DNA of 64,000 nucleotides, from NCBI RefSeq assembly GCF_918741285.1, contig NZ_CAKKNC010000001.1, positions 930,001 to 994,000 of the forward strand, in the 5' to 3' direction. Below the pieces are notes generated by a model that was not told where the DNA came from, searched no databases, and worked only from the letters and a program-made list of their open reading frames with translations. Made by a program: the position numbers and the translations under genes. Of this stretch, positions 45,978-55,737 are shown piece by piece; within the stretch, counting starts at the first letter, position 1, and each line of letters opens with the position of its first letter. This stretch comes from Sphingobium sp. CECT 9361 (GTDB lineage Bacteria > Pseudomonadota > Alphaproteobacteria > Sphingomonadales > Sphingomonadaceae).

Positions 45978-46583
45978 ATGGAAATCATTCTGCTCGAACG
46001 GATCGAGAAGCTCGGCGCGATCGGTGACATCGTCACCGTGAAGGACGGCTACGCCCGCAACTTCCTTCTTCCCAACAAGAAGGCGCTGCGCTCCAACAAT
46101 GCCAACAAGAAGGTCTTCGAAGCTAACCGCGCGAAGATCGAAGCCGACAACGATGCCCGTCGCGAAGCCGCCAAGGCATCGTCGAGCGACGTCGACGGTA
46201 AGCAGGTCGTGCTGATTCGTCAGTCGTCCAACGCCGGTGCGCTGTACGGTTCGGTGTCGGTTCGCGACATCATCGAAGCGCTGCAGGCCGATGGCGTGAC
46301 GAATGTGACCAAGGCAATGATCGTGCTGGAACGCCCGATCAAGACCCTGGGCCTGTTCGACGTCAAGGTTTCGCTGCACCCCGAAGTCGCCGTGAACATT
46401 CAGGTGAACGTAGCCCGTTCGCCGGAAGAAGCCGAGCTTCAGAAGGACGGCGTCGACGTGATGGCCAGCATGTTCGAAAAGGACGAAGCCGGCTTCACCG
46501 AAGCATACGATCCGAACGCGGAACCGGGCGAAATCGCTTCGGAACCCACGGACGACGTCGAAGAAACGCAGGAAGAAGCGTAA
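45978..46583 (+). CDS. rplI: 50S ribosomal protein L9
   Basis: 201 residues against about 150 in E. coli. The N-domain (MEIILLERIEKLGAIGDIVTVKDGYARNFLLP) and the linker helix are canonical; the C-domain ends near 150 and is followed by an acidic extension of about 45 residues (KDEAGFTEAYDPNAEPGE...). Last gene of the operon, followed by a strong terminator. Confidence 0.96.
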   Translation: MEIILLERIEKLGAIGDIVTVKDGYARNFLLPNKKALRSNNANKKVFEANRAKIEADNDARREAAKASSSDVDGKQVVLIRQSSNAGALYGSVSVRDIIEALQADGVTNVTKAMIVLERPIKTLGLFDVKVSLHPEVAVNIQVNVARSPEEAELQKDGVDVMASMFEKDEAGFTEAYDPNAEPGEIASEPTDDVEETQEEA

Positions 46584-46606
46584 GCCTCTTCTCTCGCGAG
46601 ACAAAA

Positions 46607-46640
46607 GGGCCGCCCGGTACAGACCGGGCGGCCCTTTTTG
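46607..46640 (+). terminator. Intrinsic terminator of rpsF operon
   Basis: Perfect 13-bp stem AGGGCCGCCCGGT (46607-46619) with its complement at 46624-46636, 4-nt loop, then a T run. Clear rho-independent terminator. Confidence 0.93.
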
Positions 46641-46755
46641 CGTGTCGACTTATTTGGTTGTTCCCTGGCCTGTGCCGGAATGACGGGCAGGATAGTGGGC
46701 CTGGGGCCTCACTCCCCTCTCGCCTCAACGCGCACGCCCTGCTATTCACCCCGCG

Positions 46756-49062
46756 ATGAGTGATTTCCGCGACCCGTTCGACAGCATCAAGGACCATCCT
46801 TTCGACGCCGCGCTGTCCGAACGTTATCTTGTCTATGCCCTGTCCACGATCACCGCGCGTTCGCTTCCGGACCTGCGCGATGGTCTGAAGCCCGTGCATC
46901 GCCGCCTGCTTTGGGCGATGCGGCTGCTCAAGCTGGAACCCAGCAATCCCGATCCGGTGCGCAACACGACCAGCTACAAGAAATGCGCCCGCGTCGTCGG
47001 CGACGTCATCGGCAAATATCACCCGCATGGCGACACGTCGGTTTATGACGCGATGGTCCGTCTCGCGCAGGACTTCTCGCTGCGCACGCCGCTCGTCGAT
47101 GGACAGGGCAATTTCGGCAATATCGATGGCGATAACGCGGCCGCCATGCGCTACACCGAAGCGCGGCTGACGCAGGCGGCGTCGGACCTGATGGCGGGGC
47201 TGGACGAAGGAACCGTCGATTACCGCCCCACCTATAATGGCGAAGACGAAGAGCCGGAGGTATTCCCCGGCCTGTTCCCCAATCTCCTCGCCAATGGCGC
47301 GTCGGGCATCGCGGTCGGCATGGCGACCAGCATCCCGCCGCATAACGTCCATGAACTGATCGACGCGGCGTTGCTCCTGATCGACCAGCCGGATGCCGAC
47401 CATGCGGCCCTGATGCAGATCGTCACTGGCCCCGATTTCCCCACCGGCGGCATCGTCGTGGAAAGCCCCGCCAGCATTTCGGAATCCTACGCCACCGGCC
47501 GCGGTTCCTTCCGAACCCGCGCGCGCTTCGCCGGAGAAATGGTGGACGGCAAGTGGGTGGTAAAGCCGGAAAAGCTGGCCAATGGCACCTGGCAGCTTAT
47601 CATCTCCGAAATCCCCTATCAGGTTCCCAAGTCGAAGCTGATCGAGCAGATCGCGGCGCTTATCAACGACAAGAAGCTGCCGATTCTCGCTGACATTCGC
47701 GACGAGTCCGACGCGGAAATCCGCATCGTCATCGAACCGCGCAGCCGCACGGTCGACCCCGACGTGCTGATGGACAGCCTGTATCGCCTGACCGACCTCG
47801 AAAATCGGTTCAGTCTCAACCTCAATGTGCTGGACGCCAGCCATACGCCGCGCGTCATGGGTCTGCGCGAAGTCCTCGTCGAATGGCTCAAGCACCAGAT
47901 CGAGGTGCTGGTCCGCCGTGCCCAGCACCGGCTGGAAAAGATCGCCGCTCGCCTCGAACTGCTCGATGGCTACATCATCGCCTATCTCAACCTCGACCGG
48001 GTGATCGCGATCATCCGCACCGAGGATGAACCCAAAGAAGTCATGATGGCCGAATTCGGCCTCAACGACCGGCAGGCCGAAGCCATTCTCAACATGCGCC
48101 TGCGCTCCTTGCGTAAGCTGGAGGAAATGGAACTCCGCCGCGAACATGCCGAACTCGTCAAGGAGCGCGAGGAGCTAGAGAAGCTGGTCGAAAGCCCCGC
48201 CCGTCAACGAACGCAGCTAAAGCGTGACCTGACCGCGCTGCGCAAGCGCTATGGCCCCGAAACGCTGCTGGGCAAGCGCCGCACACTGATCGCCGAAGCT
48301 GGTCCTGCGCGTGAAATTCCGCTCGAAGCAATGATCGACCGGGAGCCGATCACCGTCATCCTGTCTCAACGCGGCTGGATTCGCGCGATGAAGGGCCATG
48401 TCGACGATGCCACCATCGCAGGCGTCAAATATAAGGAAGGCGACGGTCCTTGGGGCGCGCCGGTCCATATGCAGACGACCGACAAGCTGTTGATCGCCTG
48501 CGCCAATGGTCGATTCTACACATTGGGCGCCGACAAACTCCCCGGCGGGCGAGGTTTTGGCGAACCCGTGCGCCTGATGATCGACCTCGACAATGCGACG
48601 GAGATCGTTGCGATGATGGCCAACAAAATGGGCGGCAAGCTGTTGCTCGCAGCAACCGACGGGCGCGGCTTTCTGGCTGTCACCGACGACATCATCGCCG
48701 AAACCCGAAAGGGTCGGCAAGTCGTCAATGTCCGCCCCGGCGCACGCCTGTCCATCGTTCGGCAGATCGAAGCGGGCGCGGACAGTGTTGCCGTTATCGG
48801 CGACAATCGAAAGCTTCTCGTCTTTCCCCTTACCGAACTGCCGGAGATGGCGCGGGGCCAAGGCGTCCAGATGCAGCGCTATCGCGACGGTGGTTTGTCG
48901 GACGCGATCAGTTTCACGCTTGCCAACGGTCTCAGTTGGGCGATGGGCGGCGATACCGGGCGTACCCGGACGGAGAGCGACATGACGCCATGGCGCGTCA
49001 CCCGCGGCGCAGCGGGCAGAATGCCGCCCACTGGATTCCCGCGCGACAATCGCTTCGGCTAA
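46756..49062 (+). CDS. parC: DNA topoisomerase IV subunit A ParC
   Basis: 768 residues. Decatenates chromosomes with ParE (not in window). The quinolone-region motif [22 protein letters not shown] and catalytic Tyr in [11 protein letters not shown] are present. [19 protein letters not shown] is the coiled-coil tower; the C-terminal beta-propeller part (about 500-750) is shorter than in GyrA and lacks an obvious GyrA-box, supporting ParC rather than GyrA. Confidence 0.95.
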   Translation: MSDFRDPFDSIKDHPFDAALSERYLVYALSTITARSLPDLRDGLKPVHRRLLWAMRLLKLEPSNPDPVRNTTSYKKCARVVGDVIGKYHPHGDTSVYDAMVRLAQDFSLRTPLVDGQGNFGNIDGDNAAAMRYTEARLTQAASDLMAGLDEGTVDYRPTYNGEDEEPEVFPGLFPNLLANGASGIAVGMATSIPPHNVHELIDAALLLIDQPDADHAALMQIVTGPDFPTGGIVVESPASISESYATGRGSFRTRARFAGEMVDGKWVVKPEKLANGTWQLIISEIPYQVPKSKLIEQIAALINDKKLPILADIRDESDAEIRIVIEPRSRTVDPDVLMDSLYRLTDLENRFSLNLNVLDASHTPRVMGLREVLVEWLKHQIEVLVRRAQHRLEKIAARLELLDGYIIAYLNLDRVIAIIRTEDEPKEVMMAEFGLNDRQAEAILNMRLRSLRKLEEMELRREHAELVKEREELEKLVESPARQRTQLKRDLTALRKRYGPETLLGKRRTLIAEAGPAREIPLEAMIDREPITVILSQRGWIRAMKGHVDDATIAGVKYKEGDGPWGAPVHMQTTDKLLIACANGRFYTLGADKLPGGRGFGEPVRLMIDLDNATEIVAMMANKMGGKLLLAATDGRGFLAVTDDIIAETRKGRQVVNVRPGARLSIVRQIEAGADSVAVIGDNRKLLVFPLTELPEMARGQGVQMQRYRDGGLSDAISFTLANGLSWAMGGDTGRTRTESDMTPWRVTRGAAGRMPPTGFPRDNRFG

Positions 49063-49131
49063 GTGGCTACACAAACGCAGTTTTTCGTTTCGGTTTTCAA
49101 ATAATTTACTTAATGTCCGTATTCGGGACAT

Positions 49132-50889
49132 ATGGACGCTGAAACTGCGCGCTTTACGATTGCTGAAGAGCTGGAACGCATTTGTGCGTCGACCGGTCAT
49201 AGCGAACGTGTATGCGCGCCAAAAAGCGAGGCAGGATGGCTACATGCTCTGCCGCAGGCTGCCGCCATACTTGCAGTAAAAGGTGATGCGCTCGCGGTAG
49301 AACTGACCAATGGCGTATTCGCCGACACCTTTCCCGAAGGTCATGATGGCTTCGTCTGCACCCAGGCGGACAGTGGGCTGGATTGGACGGCACGGGTGGA
49401 AAAATTCTACGCGTCCGGCCGTGTTTCCGATAGTTTCGAAATATGCAGGGAAGGCCGATTGGGCGCTGAATTCCTTGCCTGTACGATAGGTCGACTGGAG
49501 CGCGACGATCAGGGGCCGACTCGCCTCTTGTTCACGGCTATCGATCGCACCAACGAACGGGTGATGGAAAAGAACCTGCGTCGGGAATTGCTTTCCGACA
49601 GCCTTACCACATTACCCAATCGTACCGGCTTTGGCGAAGAGATCGACGACCGGCTGAAGCTCAGCCCGCTGACGGACGGCGGCAGCTTTGCCGTTCTGGC
49701 GATCGATCTTATCCGTTTCAGCCGCGTCAACGAATCGCTGGGGCCGCTGGCGGGGGATGAACTCATCATCACCGTCGCCAAACGCCTTAAGTCCAGTCTG
49801 CGCCAAGGCGACGTATTGGCCCGTATCGGGGGCAATGAATTCGCCGTATTCGCGCGTCTCAACAATGGGCTGTCGGATGCTTTATACATCGTTCAGCGGA
49901 TCAACGACGCGCTGGCGTCGCCAGTACGGCTGACCAATTTGCAGATCAGCGTCGATTGCGCCATCGGTTGCGCGCTATCGTCCGGCGTTTCGGACGATGC
50001 TGATGACGTCGTTCGTCAGTCGCAGGCCGCGGTCAAGATTGCCAAGCGAAGTGGAAAGCTCGAAATCTATCGTCCAGGTGTTCTGAAGGAAGCACATCGG
50101 CGATTCACCCTGGAAAGTCGTCTGCGCGAAGCGTTGGCCAATGGGAAGCTTCACCTCGCTTACCAACCGCTCGTGCATCTCCAGTCGGGCGAAGTCACGG
50201 GATTCGAAGCCCTTGCGCGCTGGGACGACGAGGAATTGGGGGAGGTGTCTCCCGCCGAGTTTATCCCGGTGGCCGAAGAATCCGGTCTGATCGTTCCGCT
50301 GGGACGATGGGCCTTGTACGAAGCCACCCAGACGCTGGCGAAGTGGGACCGCCAACAAGGCCAGGTGTTGCCGCTGGGAATCAGCGTCAACCTTTCCCCC
50401 ATCCAGATGGGTCGGGATGACGTGCCGTCGGTGGTCGAGGAATCCTTGCGCTATGCCGGGATAGCTGGGCATCGCCTCACGATCGAATTAACCGAAAGCG
50501 CCATCATTGCCGATCCGGACAAGGCGCGGCAGGTGCTGGCCGCGCTTAAAAGTCTGGACGCGTCCATTGCGATGGACGATTTCGGAACAGGCTATTCCAA
50601 CCTCGCCAGCTTGCAGAGCCTGCCCATCGATCTGTTGAAGATCGACCGGAGTTTCGTGTCGGGCATGATTACCGACCGCGACAAGAACGCGATCGTGCGC
50701 ACCATTCTTTCGCTGGCAGAATCGCTCAACCTCCACGTCACGGCCGAAGGTATCGAGACGCAGGAGCTTGCACTGGCGCTGCAAAAGCTGGGTTGCTGGC
50801 AGGGGCAGGGCTATCATTTCTCCCGGGCACTGCCCGAAGCCGACGCCTTCGATTATTGGCGCGCACGCTGGAACTTCGAAAGCGTCTGA
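49132..50889 (+). CDS. Degenerate GGDEF / intact EAL domain protein (c-di-GMP phosphodiesterase)
   Basis: 585 residues. N-terminal 1-145 is a PAS-like or unassigned sensor region. The GGDEF domain (about 150-315) has GGNEF at 233-237, so the catalytic Asp is replaced and cyclase activity is doubtful. The EAL domain (about 325-575) keeps the catalytic set: EALAR (from 359), NLSPIQ, ELTES, DDFGTGYSNL, KIDRSFV, AEGIE and GQGYHFSR. Likely a soluble c-di-GMP hydrolase with an allosteric GTP-binding domain. Its 3' end overlaps convergent cca by 37 bp. Confidence 0.92.
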   Translation: MDAETARFTIAEELERICASTGHSERVCAPKSEAGWLHALPQAAAILAVKGDALAVELTNGVFADTFPEGHDGFVCTQADSGLDWTARVEKFYASGRVSDSFEICREGRLGAEFLACTIGRLERDDQGPTRLLFTAIDRTNERVMEKNLRRELLSDSLTTLPNRTGFGEEIDDRLKLSPLTDGGSFAVLAIDLIRFSRVNESLGPLAGDELIITVAKRLKSSLRQGDVLARIGGNEFAVFARLNNGLSDALYIVQRINDALASPVRLTNLQISVDCAIGCALSSGVSDDADDVVRQSQAAVKIAKRSGKLEIYRPGVLKEAHRRFTLESRLREALANGKLHLAYQPLVHLQSGEVTGFEALARWDDEELGEVSPAEFIPVAEESGLIVPLGRWALYEATQTLAKWDRQQGQVLPLGISVNLSPIQMGRDDVPSVVEESLRYAGIAGHRLTIELTESAIIADPDKARQVLAALKSLDASIAMDDFGTGYSNLASLQSLPIDLLKIDRSFVSGMITDRDKNAIVRTILSLAESLNLHVTAEGIETQELALALQKLGCWQGQGYHFSRALPEADAFDYWRARWNFESV

Positions 50890-52064
50890 TCGATAATCGC
50901 GTCCATCGGTTCTCCGTCCGCAAAGCCGCTTTCTACCCAGGCCAGTTCGACATCCTTGAGCGCCCGGGCAACATCCGGCCCGGCGGGCAATCCCCGTGCG
51001 ATCAGCGCGCCACCGGTGATCGGTAGAGCAGGCGGGGTCCATTCCCGCAACGATGCGATGCTATCCGGCGTGACTGTGTCGTCCAGCAATAATTGGTCGA
51101 TCGCACTTTCCGTCCCCAGCCAATAGGCAAGCTGCTTCGCTTGGGCTTTTGCAGCATGGGGGGAAAGAGCGCTGACGATCCGCTTGCGCGCCTTGTTCGA
51201 AAGCTTGAGCCGCGCCGCCACAGAATCCCCTACGGTCGGATCGCTAGGCAGCAAGGCGCAAAGGCGTCGTAGCGGAGAAAAGCCGACACGCGCAGCGCTC
51301 TCCCTCTGGGTCAGAGTTTCGAGACGGCCAACTCCCGCACCATCTATCTCCGGCAGCACCGGCAGGAGAATTTTGCCTTCCGCCATCAGGCGCAGGGCAG
51401 GCACGGGATCGGGCAGGGCCAGCAACTTTAGCAACTCATCGGCGATGCGTTCGCGGGACAAAGCCATCAGGCTGTTGGACTGCGCTATACAGGCAGCATA
51501 GGCCGCCGCATCGGGCGCGCCTTTGCCGAAGCGCGCGTAAAAACGAAAGAACCGCAATATACGCAGATGATCTTCCGCAATCCGCGCTTCGGGGTCGCCG
51601 ATGAAGCGCACCGTTCCGGCTTCCAGATCCGCCAGACCGCCGAAATAATCGGTAATCTCGCCCGTCACCGGATCGGCCAGCAAGGCGTTGATCGTGAAGT
51701 CGCGCCGTGCCGCATCCTCGCGCCAGTCGTCGGTATAGGCAATTGTCGCGCGACGCCCATCGGTCGCTACGTCACGGCGCAAGGTCGTGATTTCCACCGG
51801 CCAACCGTCCAGCACGGCGGTAATCGTGCCATGATCGATGCCCGTCGGTACGGCCTTGATCGCCGCGTCGGTCAGTCGCCGGACCACGTCCTGCGGGCTA
51901 TGCACCGTCGCAATGTCCACGTCGGCAACGACATGCCCCAACAGCGTATCGCGCACCGCGCCGCCCACGAAGCGCGCACTACCCTGTGACGCATCGAGTG
52001 CATCCAGCAAATCGCTCAGCCTCGCACGGTGCCGCCACTCAGCATCAGGCAGGGCTGCGATCAT
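50853..52064 (-). CDS. cca: CCA tRNA nucleotidyltransferase
   Basis: 403 residues from the ATG at 52064 with GGAGG seven bases upstream; open frame further up is a shadow. Polymerase-beta-type head: FVGGAVRDTLLGHVVADVDIAT with catalytic aspartates, then RRDFTINALLADPVTG, DYFGGLADLEAGTVRFIGDPEARIAEDHLRILRFFRFYARF. Adds or repairs the 3' CCA of tRNAs. Operon DUF1285-NUDIX-cca with overlapping ends. Confidence 0.94.
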   Translation of the reverse strand: MIAALPDAEWRHRARLSDLLDALDASQGSARFVGGAVRDTLLGHVVADVDIATVHSPQDVVRRLTDAAIKAVPTGIDHGTITAVLDGWPVEITTLRRDVATDGRRATIAYTDDWREDAARRDFTINALLADPVTGEITDYFGGLADLEAGTVRFIGDPEARIAEDHLRILRFFRFYARFGKGAPDAAAYAACIAQSNSLMALSRERIADELLKLLALPDPVPALRLMAEGKILLPVLPEIDGAGVGRLETLTQRESAARVGFSPLRRLCALLPSDPTVGDSVAARLKLSNKARKRIVSALSPHAAKAQAKQLAYWLGTESAIDQLLLDDTVTPDSIASLREWTPPALPITGGALIARGLPAGPDVARALKDVELAWVESGFADGEPMDAIIDQTLSKFQRARQ

Positions 52065-52656
52065 AGCCCAGCCTCCACGAAAGATTGGCAAGGATCGCCG
52101 CGGTGATCCCCCAGATGCGCCGCTTCTGCCAGTCGATCTCGTAATAATGTCGTGCCGCGCCATCCCATTCGAGTTCCTTGCGCGTGCGGTTGGCGGGGTC
52201 AAGGGCGAAGGCAAGCGGGACTTCGAACCAGTCGTCCACTTCATCGAGCTGCGCCTGTAAGGGAAGGTCAGGGGGAATTACCGCGAGCACCGGTATGATA
52301 TCGAACCCCGTGAAAGTGCTGTACCGATCACTGGTGCCGATGATCTGCGCATGATGCGGGGCCAGACCTATTTCTTCCTCCGCTTCGCGCAGGGCTGCCG
52401 CGATTTCGTCGGCATCGCTGTCGTCGACCTTGCCGCCCGGAAAGGCGACTTGCCCGGCATGTTTGCGCAGGCGCGAAGATCGCTGGGTCAGAATCAGTCC
52501 CGGGTTCGCCCTGTCCGTGATCGCCACCAGCACGGCGGCAGGCGCGAGCACAACGCTTCCTTCGATACGGGGATCGACGGTCTGGATCCAGTCGGGTGTA
52601 TCGGTGCGCCTGTGTCCTTCCTCCAGTGCCGCCCGCAGCCTTCTGGCCAGCGTCAT
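52045..52656 (-). CDS. CoA pyrophosphatase-type NUDIX hydrolase
   Basis: 203 residues. The region LTQRSSRLRKHAGQVAFPGGKVDDSDADEIAAALREAEEEIGL is the NudL/CoAse signature: an extended pre-box followed by a NUDIX box (REAEEEIGL) with the first Glu shifted as usual in this subgroup. Likely cleaves CoA and derivatives to 3',5'-ADP and phosphopantetheine. Overlaps DUF1285 gene by 4 bp and cca by 20 bp. Confidence 0.9.
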   Translation of the reverse strand: MTLARRLRAALEEGHRRTDTPDWIQTVDPRIEGSVVLAPAAVLVAITDRANPGLILTQRSSRLRKHAGQVAFPGGKVDDSDADEIAAALREAEEEIGLAPHHAQIIGTSDRYSTFTGFDIIPVLAVIPPDLPLQAQLDEVDDWFEVPLAFALDPANRTRKELEWDGAARHYYEIDWQKRRIWGITAAILANLSWRLGYDRSPA

Positions 52657-53225
52657 TCGGGCAGGCCCACGGAGAAGAACGTGCCGCCACTCCAGACGCC
52701 GGGCTGCGCATCCTCTGCCTCGTCTTCCAGCGCCAGATTGACCAGCTCATAATATACCGCGCGAGCGATCAGCGCATCCATCCCGCCGCGCACATGCAGA
52801 TAGGGACGCGGGCCTTCATCGGTCCTGCGGATTTCTATCGCATGATCGGCATCGGCGACCACGATTTCCCCGGTGTTCAGCCGAAACGCCAGCGAGCGGT
52901 TTTGCCCTACACCATCGCTCTTCACCTCGACCGCCGTGAAGGGTGCGTCCTCCACCTCGATCGAGAGCTTCTCGACCGGCGTGACCAGCACATAGCTGCC
53001 ATCCGACTCGCGACGCAGGATCGTGGAAAACAGGCGCACCATGGCTTCGCGACCGATGGGGGAGCCTTGATGAAACCATGTCCCGTCGCGCGCGATCCGC
53101 ATTTCGCTGTCGCCGCAATGCGTCGGGTTCCACTGCGCCACCGGGGGCAGTTTCTTTTCCTCCATCAGCCGCACGATCTCGGCAAGCGACAGGGAGGCCA
53201 GATCGGGCAGGGGCGGCATAGGCAT
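52653..53225 (-). CDS. DUF1285 domain-containing protein
   Basis: 190 residues, soluble. Signature blocks: PPVAQWNPTHCGDSEMRIARDGTWFHQGSPIGREAMVRLFSTILRRE and VTPVEKLSIEVEDAPFTAVEV, typical of DUF1285. Function unknown; structure-solved relatives show two beta-rich subdomains (from memory). First of three overlapping genes with a CoA-type NUDIX hydrolase and cca. Confidence 0.85.
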   Translation of the reverse strand: MPMPPLPDLASLSLAEIVRLMEEKKLPPVAQWNPTHCGDSEMRIARDGTWFHQGSPIGREAMVRLFSTILRRESDGSYVLVTPVEKLSIEVEDAPFTAVEVKSDGVGQNRSLAFRLNTGEIVVADADHAIEIRRTDEGPRPYLHVRGGMDALIARAVYYELVNLALEDEAEDAQPGVWSGGTFFSVGLPE

Positions 53226-53274
53226 AAGGTGGAGATAGGGACGCCCGCGTCCGATGCAAAGAAGAAACGCCCTG

Positions 53275-53835
53275 CTACGCCACTCTTCGGGAAACGCGCG
53301 GTCCTAGCATGCCGACGTCCGGGAGCGCGCCGCCATCGACGATCAGCGCCAACAGTCGCCGCGCCTCGAATGGGCCGGGGGCGTCCCATCCGCCGGTTCC
53401 AGCGGCGGAAAACCCCCAGAAGCGGCCATAATATTCCGGATCGCCGATCATCATCAGCGGCGGGGTGGCCTGCGCGCGTGCATCCCGCACGACAGCATCC
53501 ATCATTGCGCGGCCCAGGCCACTGCTTTGATGATCCGGCCGAACCGCGACCGGGCCAACCATGACCAGCGGAGATGTGGCGCCATCCGGACCATGCAACG
53601 CCACCGGCCAGCTTTGCAATGTGCCTGCCAGCACGCCGTCATCGTCAAGAACGGCGTAGCTCAGTTCCGGCACCCAGTGCATCCCCGCGCGGATCGTATA
53701 GGCCGTGCGTCCCCGTCGATCCATGCCGAACGCCGCATCCAGAAGCGCGTCGATCGCGCTGTCGCTTTGGCTGTCGAGAGGGAGAATATGGGTCACGTCT
53801 TGCCGTTCGTTTCGCAAAGGGGCATGAGCGCCCAC
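53275..53835 (-). CDS. GNAT family N-acetyltransferase (YhbS-like)
   Basis: 186 residues from a GTG at 53835; another GTG at 53796 is possible and neither has a strong ribosome binding site. Motif A reads LVMVGPVAVRPDHQSSGLGRAMMDAVV with QxxGxG/A-type binding loop; MMIGDPEYYGRFWGFSAA is characteristic of the YhbS-like group. Substrate unknown. Divergent from folB. Confidence 0.85.
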   Translation of the reverse strand: MGAHAPLRNERQDVTHILPLDSQSDSAIDALLDAAFGMDRRGRTAYTIRAGMHWVPELSYAVLDDDGVLAGTLQSWPVALHGPDGATSPLVMVGPVAVRPDHQSSGLGRAMMDAVVRDARAQATPPLMMIGDPEYYGRFWGFSAAGTGGWDAPGPFEARRLLALIVDGGALPDVGMLGPRVSRRVA

Positions 53836-53898
53836 GAGCGCGGGCGTCTTACCGACTGACCGTCAAATGAAAAGCACGAATTGCACAGCGCAGGACAT

Positions 53899-54282
53899 AT
53901 GGACTTTCCCACGAACGACTATCTGACGCTGGAGGTGGATGACCTCGACTTCGATGTGCTGACCGGCATTTATTCGGAAGAGACGCATTTGCCGCAGCCC
54001 CTGCGCATTTCGGTGCGCGCGCTGTTGAAAATGGCCGACCATTATGCGCCGGATACGCCGCTGACTGCGTCCAAGAATTACATGGACCTCAAACATGCGG
54101 CGACGACCGCGCTGCCGCAGGGACAACATTTCACCCTGATCGAAGCGATTGCCGAACATATCATCGAGACGGTGTTCCTGCAGGACGACATGGTCAGGCA
54201 TGTGCAGGTGAAGATCGTCAAGCTGGCGCTGAGCGAACGCGGCGAGTCGATTGGCATCACCATGGGCCGCTGGCGCAAATAG
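53899..54282 (+). CDS. folB: Dihydroneopterin aldolase FolB
   Basis: 127 residues. Cleaves dihydroneopterin to 6-hydroxymethyl-dihydropterin plus glycolaldehyde in folate synthesis. VLTGIYSEETHLPQPLRISVRALL, then NYMDLKHAATTALPQGQHFTLIEAIAEHIIETVFLQDDMVRHVQVKIVKL, follow the FolB pattern, though the N-terminal segment is longer and the active-site Glu/Lys positions are less canonical. Not linked to folE at 23.4 kb. Confidence 0.85.
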   Translation: MDFPTNDYLTLEVDDLDFDVLTGIYSEETHLPQPLRISVRALLKMADHYAPDTPLTASKNYMDLKHAATTALPQGQHFTLIEAIAEHIIETVFLQDDMVRHVQVKIVKLALSERGESIGITMGRWRK

Positions 54283-54298
54283 GCGGTCTACTCTCGGC

Positions 54299-54655
54299 TC
54301 AATATAGCGGTCTAATTTCGATCTCACTTGGACCCGGCATAGGATTGGGGCAACGCTTGGCCCAGGCGACGGCTTCGTCCATGTCCTTGACGGTCCACAG
54401 CCAGAAACCGGTAACCAGTTCGCCGGGGTTGGCAAATGGTCCGTCGATCACGGCGCGATCCGGCCCGTCGAACGCAATGCGCTTGGCGTACGATGACGGC
54501 AAAAGACCATCGCCGCCGCCTTCTTCCATGATGCCCGCAGCAACCAGTTCCGCGTTGAACCGACCCATCGCTTCCATCATCTGCGTAGTCCACGGTTCAG
54601 GGGAAAGACCGGCTTCGCTGTCTTCGGTCGCCTTCACCAGTACAATGACACGCAT
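54299..54655 (-). CDS. YciI/DGPF-domain protein
   Basis: 118 residues with the family pattern MRVIVLVKATEDSEAG..., PSSYAKRIAFDGPDRAVIDGPFANPGELVTGFWLWTVKDMDEAVAWAKRCPNP (DGPF motif present) and C-terminal IEIRPLY. YciI-like ferredoxin-fold dimer often found with ECF sigma factors, though none is adjacent. Starts 5 bp after the oxygenase gene. Confidence 0.9.
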   Translation of the reverse strand: MRVIVLVKATEDSEAGLSPEPWTTQMMEAMGRFNAELVAAGIMEEGGGDGLLPSSYAKRIAFDGPDRAVIDGPFANPGELVTGFWLWTVKDMDEAVAWAKRCPNPMPGPSEIEIRPLY

Positions 54656-54660
54656 CGTTT

Positions 54661-55608
54661 CTACCCTGCTTTTACCAGCCCGATTTCGACCAGCCGCTCG
54701 TGTAGATAGTCATGCGCTGAAATCGGGGCTTCGCGTACCGGATTTTCCGTCGTCACGCATTGCGGCAAGGCTTCGATCATGAAGTCGGGCCGCAGATGCA
54801 GGAAGAAGGGCATGGAGTAACGCGAAACGCAGCGACGTTCGGGCGGTGGATTGACGACCCGATGGCTGGTCGACGGCAGCACATGATTGGTCAGCCGTTG
54901 CAGCATGTCACCCACATTGATGACGAGCGCGCCCTCAGGGGGCGTCACTGGCAGCCAGTTGCCATCGCGGTCCAGTAATTGCAGCCCGCCTTCCTCTGCG
55001 CCCAGCAGCATGGTGATGAGGTTGATATCCTCATGCGCCCCTGCGCGCACGCCGGGGGCGTCGGGCGACACGGGTGGATAATGAAGCAGGCGGATGATCG
55101 AATTGCCGTCGCGCACGGGATCGGCAAACCAGTCCTTTTCCAGACCCAGATAGAGTGCAATGGCCGACAGCAACTGCAATCCGACGCGATCGAACTCGGC
55201 AAACAAACGGGTATAGGTGCTACGAAAGCCGTCTATTTCGCTCGGCCAGATATTGGGCGGCATCGTGCCCGCCAGTGGGCTGCCTTCGGGAAGATCGCGG
55301 CCCACGTGCCAGAACTCTTTCAGATCGTTCTCGCTCGCACCTTTGGCGATCTCGGTGCCATAGGCCGTATAGCCTCGCTGCCCGCCGCCACCGGGCACGA
55401 GATATGCGCGCTTGGTCGCTTCGGGCAATGCGAAGAACGCCTTTGCATTGGCCCATGCGTCCGCCACCAGCGCCGCGTCCATCCCGTGATCGCGCACCAT
55501 CGCAAAGCCGAAGCGCTGAAAAGAAGCGCCGAAGTCCCTCGCGAAATCGGCGGAGGCGCCGTCTTTCAGCGAAAGAACGGGAATGGCATCAAGTACGGAC
55601 TGCAACAC
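54661..55608 (-). CDS. 2-oxoglutarate/Fe(II)-dependent oxygenase (isopenicillin N synthase family)
   Basis: 315 residues. DIOX_N-type N-terminal half, then the jelly-roll 2OG-FeII domain. Metal ligands: His and Asp in GAHEDINLITMLLG and distal His in STSHRVVNP; Arg of RYSMPFFLHL, two residues past the motif, is the usual 2OG-binding residue. GYTAYGTEIAKG is typical. Substrate not predictable. Operon with the YciI-like gene. Confidence 0.92.
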   Translation of the reverse strand: MLQSVLDAIPVLSLKDGASADFARDFGASFQRFGFAMVRDHGMDAALVADAWANAKAFFALPEATKRAYLVPGGGGQRGYTAYGTEIAKGASENDLKEFWHVGRDLPEGSPLAGTMPPNIWPSEIDGFRSTYTRLFAEFDRVGLQLLSAIALYLGLEKDWFADPVRDGNSIIRLLHYPPVSPDAPGVRAGAHEDINLITMLLGAEEGGLQLLDRDGNWLPVTPPEGALVINVGDMLQRLTNHVLPSTSHRVVNPPPERRCVSRYSMPFFLHLRPDFMIEALPQCVTTENPVREAPISAHDYLHERLVEIGLVKAG

Positions 55609-55737
55609 GATAGGACTCCTTATATCCCCTCGGTTTAGCCAAAGAGAGTGCGGCTGTCATCCGATCCCGGCTTGATTCCAGCGGCCTTGCTGTCGCAAGG
55701 GGAGCGAACCCTCGTTCAACCCAGAAGCGGAAACCCG

